Shown here one piece after another: positions 1-5,029 of a stretch of 6,031 bases of DNA. Made by a program: the position numbers and the translations under genes. Source of the stretch: Methanomassiliicoccales archaeon (lineage in GTDB: Archaea; Thermoplasmatota; Thermoplasmata; Methanomassiliicoccales; UBA472); contig DUJZ01000022.1 in assembly GCA_013329565.1 (NCBI GenBank), forward strand, positions 1 through 6,031, written 5' to 3'. Every line of letters starts with the position of its first letter. The first letter of the stretch is position 1. The notes under the pieces were generated by a model. The model was given only the letters and a program-made list of their open reading frames with translations. It ran no database searches and was not told where the DNA came from.

Positions 1-1
1 C

Positions 2-163
2 GAGGGTTTACCGATGCCGGCGCCTGGCGAGCACCACAAGGTGCTCACGCAGCTGTTCGGAGAGTACATGAACACTCCTCCGGAGGATAAGCGGGTGTCG
101 CATCACGGGGCCACCCTGATCGACCTGGACCTCCCTTACAAGGAAGCATTCCACGAGATTTAA
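2..163 (+). CDS. LicD-family phosphotransferase, C-terminal fragment
   Basis: Only the last 53 codons are in the window; the gene begins upstream, and the frame is open from base 2 to TAA at 161-163. The visible part reads like the C-terminal end of LicD proteins: a PxP turn, a K-L-x-x-L-(F/Y)-G-x-Y-M segment, then P-P-E-x-K-R-V-x-H-H (about residues 26-35 of the fragment). LicD enzymes move a phosphorylated alcohol such as phosphocholine or ribitol-phosphate from its CDP form onto a glycan; animal fukutin and FKRP are relatives. The catalytic region is outside the window, so activity cannot be judged. The next gene encodes a likely CDP-polyol synthase 29 bases downstream on the same strand, which suggests ribitol-phosphate transfer rather than phosphocholine. 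Family assignment comes from motif recall, not a search. Confidence 0.72.
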   Translation, partial: EGLPMPAPGEHHKVLTQLFGEYMNTPPEDKRVSHHGATLIDLDLPYKEAFHEI

Positions 164-192
164 TTATCTGGAACGGGATTGTCCCGCGTACC
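158..192 (+). promoter_or_regulatory. possible promoter/leader of the cytidylyltransferase-reductase gene
   Basis: An AT-rich box (ATTTAATTAT, about 158-167) overlaps the stop codon of the LicD gene. Its centre lies about 30 bases before the ATG at 193. In archaea the TATA box sits roughly 25-27 bases upstream of the transcription start, so a nearly leaderless transcript is possible. There is no clear Shine-Dalgarno sequence before the ATG. A 5-base inverted repeat (CGGGA at 174-178, TCCCG at 182-186) lies between. The gene could equally be read through from the LicD gene. Confidence 0.3.
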
Positions 193-1572
193 ATGATAGT
201 GACCGCGATAATCCTGGCGGGCGGTGTTGGCGAGCGCTTCGGTACGGAAGTGCCCAAGCAGTTCGTCAAGCTCTCCGGCAAGCCCATAATCGGGCACACC
301 TTGGATATTTTCGAGGGTAACGCATCCATCGATCACGTGGTGGTGGTGGTCAACAGCCAGTACCTGGAACTGACGCGGTCATTGGTGAACGAGTACGGCC
401 TGCAGAAGGTCAAGGCGGTCGTGCCAGGGGGCGCCACCCGCCAAGCGTCATCCTTTGAAGGCCTCAAGGCATGTCCGGAGGGGACCACGCACGTTCTCAT
501 CCACGACGCCGTGCGTCCTTTCGTGGACGACGACATCATCGACCGCTGCGTTTCCTCTTTCCAAGAGCATCAGGCGGTGGACGTCTGCCTGGCGTCAACC
601 GATACCATAGTGGAGATAGATGCAGACCAGGACATATCCGGAATACCGCTGCGCTCCACGCTCCGCCGCGGACAGACCCCGCAAGGGTTCCAACTGTCCG
701 TCATATTAAAGGCTCACCAGCGGGCCCTGGAGGAAGGGTTCACCGACTCCACCGATGACTGCAATCTGCTGGTCCGTTCGAAGCTGGCCCCGGTGCACAC
801 CATTGACGGTTCGGCGTACAACATCAAGATCACCGACCCGCTCGACATCTTTCTCGCCGAGCGGATATTCCAGCTGCGGAGACGCAATCTATCCGCTCTG
901 TCCAAGGAGGGGCTTTCGTCCTATCTCGACGGAAAGGTGCTGGCCGTTTTCGGCGGCAGCTCCGGGATAGGGAAGAGCATATGCGACCTGGCCAACGAGT
1001 GCGGAGCCACCGCGATATCGCTGTCCAGGGCGAACGGGGTGGACATCACCGATGCCGGCAAGGTCAAGAGCTCGTTGGAGAAGGTGGCGAGGGGCCATGG
1101 CCGCATAGACGCGGTCGTGCTGTGCTCGGCGGTCATGCACCGCGGAAAGCTCGCTGAAGCCGAGGACGAGCACATCCTCGGCCAGGTCCAGGTGAACCTG
1201 GCCGGGAACATACTGGTCTCCAAGTACGCCATTCCCCATCTCGTGAGAACCAGGGGCAAGCTGGTCTTCTTCGCCTCCAGCTCCTACACCAAGGGGAGGG
1301 AGGGGTACGCGGTGTACAGCGCCACCAAGGCGGCCATCGTCAATCTGATGCAGGCCCTGGCGGACGAGCTCAGCGGGCAGGTGGACGTCATCGCCATCAA
1401 TCCGCAACGGACAAGAACTCCGTTACGGGTCTCGAACTTCGGTGACGAGGACTCAAGCACCCTGCTGAGCCCGGAGTTCGTGGCCATGCGCACCCTGGGC
1501 GCCATGGCTTCCGGGCTCACGGGAAGCGTTTTCGACATCTCGCTGACGGACGAGTCGGGCAAGGGAAAGTGA
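193..1572 (+). CDS. bifunctional cytidylyltransferase / short-chain dehydrogenase (Acs1/Bcs1-like, probable CDP-ribitol synthase)
   Basis: This 459-residue protein has two domains. Residues 1-230 are an IspD/TarI-type nucleotidyltransferase: L-A-G-G-V-G-E-R-F-G near residue 8, P-K-Q at 21-23, H-D-A-V-R-P at 104-109, R-G-Q-T-P-Q-G-F at 159-166 and K212 in the last conserved motif. Residues 246-455 are a Rossmann SDR domain: G-G-S-S-G-I-G at 254-260, N335, a Ser triplet at 362-364 and Y375-x-x-x-K379. The catalytic residues of both domains appear intact. In Haemophilus Acs1/Bcs1 the same order reduces ribulose 5-phosphate to ribitol 5-phosphate and couples it to CTP. Archaea normally make isoprenoids by the mevalonate route, so a true IspD role is unlikely. 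The LicD neighbour supports polyol-phosphate transfer to an envelope glycan. The exact polyol is inferred. ATG 193 is chosen because the nucleotide-binding motif begins within a few residues of it. Confidence 0.88.
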   Translation: MIVTAIILAGGVGERFGTEVPKQFVKLSGKPIIGHTLDIFEGNASIDHVVVVVNSQYLELTRSLVNEYGLQKVKAVVPGGATRQASSFEGLKACPEGTTHVLIHDAVRPFVDDDIIDRCVSSFQEHQAVDVCLASTDTIVEIDADQDISGIPLRSTLRRGQTPQGFQLSVILKAHQRALEEGFTDSTDDCNLLVRSKLAPVHTIDGSAYNIKITDPLDIFLAERIFQLRRRNLSALSKEGLSSYLDGKVLAVFGGSSGIGKSICDLANECGATAISLSRANGVDITDAGKVKSSLEKVARGHGRIDAVVLCSAVMHRGKLAEAEDEHILGQVQVNLAGNILVSKYAIPHLVRTRGKLVFFASSSYTKGREGYAVYSATKAAIVNLMQALADELSGQVDVIAINPQRTRTPLRVSNFGDEDSSTLLSPEFVAMRTLGAMASGLTGSVFDISLTDESGKGK

Positions 1573-1597
1573 TCAATTCGCGCAAGCCAGGGGGAGC

Positions 1598-2755
1598 TCA
1601 CTCCTCCTTCTTAGCCTCCGGTTTGGGCTGCTCGGCCGCCTCTTTCTTCTCCTCCTTGGCGGCCCTCTTCTCCTCCTTCGCCTTCTCCTTGGCCGCCTTC
1701 CTCTCCTCCTTGGCCTTCCGCTGCGCCTCCTTGCGGGCCTTGCGCTCTTCGGGCAGGTCCTTGGGGAAGCCGGCATCCTTCCACTCCGGACGGTAGAGCA
1801 GCAGCTCCAGTACGTAGTAGACGATCCACAGGGCGGTGCCGACCATTATGAGCAGGAGCAGCTTGGAGAAGTCCAGTTCGAGCGAGATCTCCTCTATCGA
1901 ATCGAAGATGAACTTGCCTCCCAGGCCGATCACCCATATCCAGTACAGGGTGATCAGGACCATTATCACGGCCGGAATGGATCTGGAGAGCGAGCCTTTG
2001 GGATAGAACCCCTTGAAGAAGGCCAGGGCGGCCATGGGGACGCCGAGCATCACCATGTAGGCGGAGATGTCGTCCAGATTGGACATCATGGAGTCCACCT
2101 CCTCCACGTTCAGGGAGGAGAACCCCGCCTTCATGAGGATCACTATGATCAGGGGTATGATCACGAACCCGATCAGCGTGCTCCTGGCCAGCTTGAGCCC
2201 GTTGTACAACGAACCATACCTCAACCGGAAGTCATGATAGAAGCGGCGGTCCTTGGGGTCCTCCCTCTCTTTTACCGCGATCGTACCTTCCTTTTCCAGG
2301 AACGGGCGGCGATGATCGGCGAACTCGCCGAACTGCATCAGCACCGCCAGCAGGGCCGGGAAGAAGAACAGTACGAAGATCTGGTACAGGTCCAGCTCGA
2401 ATGCCTCCCGGGCGATGACCTCCTCGGTGCGGCCGTCCAGCAACAGCGAGAAGACGTAGACGATCACCAGCACGGAGGCGGTGATGCCGAACAGGAAGCG
2501 CGAGTAGCTTCCTTTCGGGTACGCTCCCTTGAAGAATCCCAGGGCCGTGAGGACGATACCGAAGATGAGCACCAGGGTCTGCATCTCCCTCAAAAGGTCG
2601 GCCACCCGTTGCGGCCCGTCCAGGCCGGCGAGCGCCATCAGTCCTACGGTGAACAGTATGTACGGGATGGCCAGATACTTCAGGGCGTGCACCGTGGCGG
2701 TGATGCCCCCATTTACAGGGGAGAAGTGCTTCCTGTCGAACTCACCGATGTTCAT
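1598..2755 (-). CDS. uncharacterised duplicated polytopic membrane protein with Lys/Glu/Ala-rich C-terminal tail
   Basis: I do not recognise a named family for this 385-residue protein. It has about eight hydrophobic segments, near residues 25-45, 59-75, 87-106, 124-142, 191-209, 230-247, 259-278 and 297-318. They fall into two similar halves. Each half carries the signature A-L-x-F-F-K-G-x-Y-P-K-G-S-x-S-R after its second segment (71-86 and 243-258), followed by two further membrane segments. A charged loop at about 144-190 joins the halves. Residues 331-385 form a hydrophilic Lys/Glu/Ala-rich tail. The start ATG overlaps the stop of the upstream gene (ATGA, 2752-2755), and a GGGGGGTGA ribosome-binding sequence ends 4 bases before it, so translational coupling with that secreted-type protein is likely. 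A transporter, a channel-like scaffold or an envelope anchor are all possible; no function can be assigned. Confidence 0.85.
   Translation of the reverse strand: MNIGEFDRKHFSPVNGGITATVHALKYLAIPYILFTVGLMALAGLDGPQRVADLLREMQTLVLIFGIVLTALGFFKGAYPKGSYSRFLFGITASVLVIVYVFSLLLDGRTEEVIAREAFELDLYQIFVLFFFPALLAVLMQFGEFADHRRPFLEKEGTIAVKEREDPKDRRFYHDFRLRYGSLYNGLKLARSTLIGFVIIPLIIVILMKAGFSSLNVEEVDSMMSNLDDISAYMVMLGVPMAALAFFKGFYPKGSLSRSIPAVIMVLITLYWIWVIGLGGKFIFDSIEEISLELDFSKLLLLIMVGTALWIVYYVLELLLYRPEWKDAGFPKDLPEERKARKEAQRKAKEERKAAKEKAKEEKRAAKEEKKEAAEQPKPEAKKEE
1601..1765 (-). repeat. low-complexity Lys/Glu/Ala-rich coding tract
   Basis: This tract encodes about residues 331-385 of the membrane protein. The coding strand is strongly purine-rich, with repeated AAGGAGG- and AAGGCC-like units giving K-A-K-E-E and A-A-K-E-x-K blocks. 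The peptide should form a highly charged helix, as a coiled coil or a single alpha-helix, and end in a flexible Pro-containing segment. The DNA repetition may allow length variation between strains. Confidence 0.7.
1982..2545 (-). repeat. internal protein duplication marked by two A-L-x-F-F-K-G-x-Y-P-K-G-S-x-S-R motifs
   Basis: The span runs from the first copy of the motif (2498-2545, residues 71-86) to the second (1982-2029, residues 243-258), 172 residues apart. Eleven of the sixteen positions are fixed between the copies, and the flanking hydrophobic segments follow the same order. This points to duplication of a four-segment ancestor within one gene. Confidence 0.75.
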
Positions 2756-3951
2756 GGGCTCACCCCCCAGGGTTCGCTGTAATCCTGCTCGCTGATGCCG
2801 GTCCAGTGCTCATAGGTCATGGTGACCTTTACGTGGACCATCTCGTTGCCGTTGTATACGGTATCGTAGGCTTCCGGGGAAAGCCAGATCTGAACCTCTG
2901 CCCAGCCGTTCTCCTGCAGGTTCACCATCTGGTTCACGTTGGTATGGAATCCGTGGGAGTCCGAGTATTCGACGAAAGCATCGGCGAGCTGTCCCTGGTA
3001 TGCGGGATCGGTCTGGAAGCTGAACGGGATGGAAACAAAGTACGAACCGCCCATGCCCTGCAGGTTCGAGCTGCCCATCTGCAGCTGCAGGTTCCATATG
3101 GGATCTCCTCCTCCGCCCCCTCCCAGGTTCAGATATCCTTCGTCATAGGTCGAGCAGTCCAGGACGTACAGGGTGGTGCGGACGGTGGCGTTGGCGGTCC
3201 CGTTCAGCAAACGGTCGTAAGCCTCCTGGGAGAGAGGGATCTTCGCCATCTCGTTCACCTGTTGGGACAGATGAACGGATTGGCTCACATTGCTGGTGTA
3301 CCCGTTCTCGTCCCTATACTCGGTGACGGTCATCGTCTGAAGCCCATTGAACACCTCGTCAGCCCGGAGGGAGAACGGCACGCTAACGAAACGATCGTCC
3401 CCCTCCGCCGTGGCCTGGGCGTTCCATTCATCGACCTGCAGGTCATTGATGAACGGCCCCCATCCCATGTCGCCGCCCGCCTCGACGCTCAGCTGCACCA
3501 TGTCCAGGGTGTACTTCGCGGAGATCTTCGCGTCGAACATCATCTCAGTACCGTTGAATATGAGGTCAGAACGGACCTGCTGGTCCAGGTCGAGAAGGTC
3601 CAGGGCCAGCTCGATGGAGACCTCGGTCTCCTCTCCGGCGGGTATGTCCATCTGCTCTCCTTCGCTCTCCGCCAGCAAGGTCCCGTTCTCATCCATGAAG
3701 ATGAAGGACACCTGCAGGTCGTTGATGTCGAAGAAACCATCGTTGCGGACGGTTATCGGCATCTGAACGCGGATGGTGCTGTCCTCGAGGGTCATTTCAC
3801 CATCGTCTTCACCTTCTAAATCGAGGCCTATGCCGCCCGTGAGGAGCGGGAGTATGCTCAGAACAACTATCGCCGCCACCATCAGCTTGAAGGCGACGAT
3901 GATCAAGCGGGTGGCCACCAGGGGCAGCTTCATGCAGAAACGCAGGAGCAT
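2752..3951 (-). CDS. membrane-anchored extracellular beta-repeat protein, unknown function (N-terminal domain LEA14-like)
   Basis: This protein has up to 399 residues. One hydrophobic segment (about 16-40) follows a basic N-terminus, so it is either a signal sequence or, more likely, a membrane anchor with the rest outside the cell. The remainder is acidic, predicted beta-rich and repeated. Residues 57-157 resemble a LEA14-type domain. Residues 188-262 and 305-379 align without gaps at an offset of 117, with 28 of 75 positions identical by hand count, including F-V-S-x-P-F-S, N-V-x-Q and L-S-x-E-A-Y-D. A run of six glycines (277-282) joins them. Five N-x-S/T sequons (N89, N133, N221, N250, N254) could be glycosylated. 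No catalytic motif is seen. The stop overlaps the next gene's ATG. Met7 (3933) is an alternative and perhaps better start: it puts a basic MKLP-type N-terminus just before the hydrophobic segment. Confidence 0.85.
   Translation of the reverse strand: MLLRFCMKLPLVATRLIIVAFKLMVAAIVVLSILPLLTGGIGLDLEGEDDGEMTLEDSTIRVQMPITVRNDGFFDINDLQVSFIFMDENGTLLAESEGEQMDIPAGEETEVSIELALDLLDLDQQVRSDLIFNGTEMMFDAKISAKYTLDMVQLSVEAGGDMGWGPFINDLQVDEWNAQATAEGDDRFVSVPFSLRADEVFNGLQTMTVTEYRDENGYTSNVSQSVHLSQQVNEMAKIPLSQEAYDRLLNGTANATVRTTLYVLDCSTYDEGYLNLGGGGGGDPIWNLQLQMGSSNLQGMGGSYFVSIPFSFQTDPAYQGQLADAFVEYSDSHGFHTNVNQMVNLQENGWAEVQIWLSPEAYDTVYNGNEMVHVKVTMTYEHWTGISEQDYSEPWGVSP
2815..3388 (-). repeat. tandem 117-residue protein repeat
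   Basis: The two repeat copies cover residues 188-262 (3165-3390 region) and 305-379 (2815-3039 region) of the secreted-type protein. They align gaplessly at 117-residue spacing with about 37 percent identity by hand count. A glycine-rich linker lies between them. The conserved core is aromatic and polar, typical of beta-sandwich strands; no metal-binding or catalytic cluster is obvious. Confidence 0.72.
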
Positions 3952-4037
3952 GATGATTTATGAACCTATGCCACTGCCAGTCCCTTCACGGTGATCAGGG
4001 CGTAAAGTTAATTGGCATCATGATCATATGGACAGGC
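3952..4037. promoter_or_regulatory. divergent promoter region
   Basis: This short region separates the - strand envelope pair from the + strand PUA gene. It holds two AT-rich boxes, at about 3955-3962 (GATTTATG on +) and 4002-4012 (GTAAAGTTAAT on +). In one arrangement the first box drives the - strand gene from near Met7 (3933) and the second drives the + strand gene from near the GTG at 4038. Both spacings are close to the usual archaeal distance and would give nearly leaderless mRNAs. A crossed arrangement with 30-35 base leaders to the ATGs at 3951 and 4020 is also possible. No strong Shine-Dalgarno precedes any candidate start. Confidence 0.45.
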
Positions 4038-4532
4038 GTGAGCGAGATCAGGGTGAGGAAGCGCAAACGGCTCCGGGAGAAGGAGCTGAAGGCACTGACG
4101 GAGACGTTGCGTTCGGCCACCGGCGTGGACATCATCGGGCCCAAGGACACGGTGGACACCGCGGAGGGCCCGGAATGCGAGCTGATCATCATCAACAACG
4201 TCATCGAGGGTCTGATGGTCGACGGCCGTCCGTTCCCGACCATACGCGGGCTGCTGAAGCACAAGGCCACCAAGAGCTTCGTCTCGGTGGACATGGGCGC
4301 CGTGCCCTACGTGACCAACGGAGCGGATGTCATGGCCCCGGGAATAGTGGAGGTCGACCCGGACATAAAGGAGGGGGACCTGGTCTGGATCAGGGACGTC
4401 ACGCACAAGCGGCCCCTGGCGATAGGGAAAGCTCTAGCGTCCGCCGAGGTCATGTCCGCCAAGGCCCCAGGGAAGGTCATCAAGAACCTGCACTTCGTGG
4501 GCGACAAGATCTGGAAGTACGATGAAAGGTGA
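4038..4532 (+). CDS. PUA-domain RNA-binding protein, Tma20/MCT-1 homologue
   Basis: This 164-residue protein belongs to the archaeal family related to eukaryotic Tma20/MCT-1, ribosome-associated proteins that act in non-canonical initiation and in recycling of post-termination 40S subunits. Numbered from GTG 4038, residues 1-75 are a basic N-terminal domain (R-V-R-K-R-K-R-L-R at 5-13, F-P-T-I-R-G-L-L-K at 66-74). Residues 79-160 are a PUA domain with V-P-Y-V-T-N-G-A-D-V-M-A-P-G-I at 89-103. The ending I-K-N-L-H-F-V-G-D-K-I-W resembles the MCT-1 C-terminus. The expected role is RNA binding at the small ribosomal subunit; the archaeal function is poorly known. GTG 4038 is preferred because homologues start a few residues before the basic stretch and an AT box lies about 30 bases upstream. 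ATG 4020 would add MIIWTG; ATG 3960 would overlap the promoter region and is unlikely. Confidence 0.86.
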   Translation: MSEIRVRKRKRLREKELKALTETLRSATGVDIIGPKDTVDTAEGPECELIIINNVIEGLMVDGRPFPTIRGLLKHKATKSFVSVDMGAVPYVTNGADVMAPGIVEVDPDIKEGDLVWIRDVTHKRPLAIGKALASAEVMSAKAPGKVIKNLHFVGDKIWKYDER

Positions 4533-4563
4533 GCGGTCGTTCGCTAGCTGGGGTGCGATTCAG

Positions 4564-4612
4564 ATAGATTAATATTGATTAGATGCCATAGCTCAGGCAA
4601 CCGAGGGATGCA
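4564..4612 (+). promoter_or_regulatory. probable promoter and ribosome-binding site of sepF
   Basis: An AT-rich box (ATTAATATT, about 4568-4576) in GC-rich surroundings predicts a start near 4598. That leaves a leader of about 15 bases containing GAGGG (4603-4607), five bases before the ATG at 4613. Unlike its neighbours, this gene appears to have its own promoter and a weak Shine-Dalgarno. An out-of-frame ATG at 4608 precedes the start. Confidence 0.5.
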
Positions 4613-4990
4613 ATGCCGATTCTCAAGAAACCGCTGGGAAAGGGGAAGGAAGACGTCAAGAGCGTGGAGACCGACCAGTACATCGATCTTGGGGCGTTGT
4701 ACTTCCAGGAGGAGAGCTCCGTCTCCGCCGGAGGCATCAAGATTGCCGAGATCTATCGCTACGAGGACGTGGGTCCGATAACCCAGCCGGTGTACCAGGG
4801 CAACATCCTCATGATCGATTATTCGCCGATCGCCAATGACCAGAACACCCTGAAGCGCATCACCAACGAACTGAAGTCGGTGGCCAGGGACACCAACGGG
4901 GACGTGGCCGCCATCGGCAACAACTTCATCGTCGTCGCGCCCAACGGCATCCACATCGACCGTAAGAAGATAAAGGGCGGCTACCAGTAA
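4613..4990 (+). CDS. sepF: cell division protein SepF, archaeal type
   Basis: This 125-residue protein matches archaeal SepF, which tethers FtsZ filaments to the membrane at mid-cell. Residues 1-14 (MPILKKPLGKGKED) are short, basic and amphipathic, as expected for the membrane-binding helix. An acidic linker (about 15-38) follows. The globular SepF domain covers about 40-120: I-K-I-A-E-I-Y-R-Y-E-D-V at 42-53, Y-Q-G-N-I-L-M-I-D-Y at 61-70, L-K-R-I-T-N-E-L at 80-87, G-D-V-A-A-I-G-N-N at 96-104 and a closing I-D-R-K-K-I at 115-120. Length and domain order are normal. The gene lies between the Tma20-like gene (80 bases upstream) and an HD phosphohydrolase gene (39 bases downstream), all in one direction. 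No ftsZ is visible here. Confidence 0.9.
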   Translation: MPILKKPLGKGKEDVKSVETDQYIDLGALYFQEESSVSAGGIKIAEIYRYEDVGPITQPVYQGNILMIDYSPIANDQNTLKRITNELKSVARDTNGDVAAIGNNFIVVAPNGIHIDRKKIKGGYQ

Positions 4991-4994
4991 GCCC

Positions 4995-5028
4995 CTGGCC
5001 CCCATCCCGGGGCCCCAGCTCATTTTTT
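4995..5028 (+). terminator. GC-rich hairpin followed by six T's, between sepF and the HD gene
   Basis: CTGG (4995-4998) pairs with CCAG (5015-5018), and CCCC (4999-5002) pairs with GGGG (5009-5012). A two-base bulge (5013-5014) and a six-base loop complete the hairpin. TTTTTT follows at 5023-5028, ending one base before the ATG of the next gene at 5030. Archaeal termination depends mainly on the U-tract, so this could end or attenuate the sepF transcript. Its closeness to the next start codon leaves room for partial read-through. The hairpin may partly reflect base composition. Confidence 0.5.
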
Positions 5029-5029
5029 C

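Noticed and set aside
193..900. IspD of the MEP isoprenoid pathway
   Set aside because: Motifs fit IspD broadly, but the SDR fusion, the LicD neighbour and the archaeal context favour a TarI/Acs1-type polyol-phosphate cytidylyltransferase.
889..1407. - strand open frame inside the SDR domain region
   Set aside because: It is fully covered by the reductase domain with intact active-site motifs on the other strand.
1573..1597. Shared terminator between the convergent genes
   Set aside because: The 25-base gap has no convincing hairpin or T-run on either strand.
2234..2782. + strand open frame opposite the membrane protein
   Set aside because: Its Gln/Glu/His-rich translation mirrors antisense hydrophobic codons, and it has no promoter or ribosome-binding signal.
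3103..3126. Run of C's and CCG/CCT units as a possible phase-variable repeat
   Set aside because: It encodes a six-glycine linker with mixed codons, so it is not a uniform tract likely to slip often.
2806..3819. Long + strand open frame of 337 codons opposite the secreted-type protein gene
   Set aside because: It lies wholly antisense to a gene with repeated, motif-conserved protein sequence. Its own translation lacks recognisable domains and is rich in His, Val and Gly as expected for a shadow frame in GC-rich DNA.
4533..4563. Possible terminator after the Tma20-like gene
   Set aside because: Only a weak imperfect palindrome around GCGGTCGTTCGC is seen, with no T-run after it.
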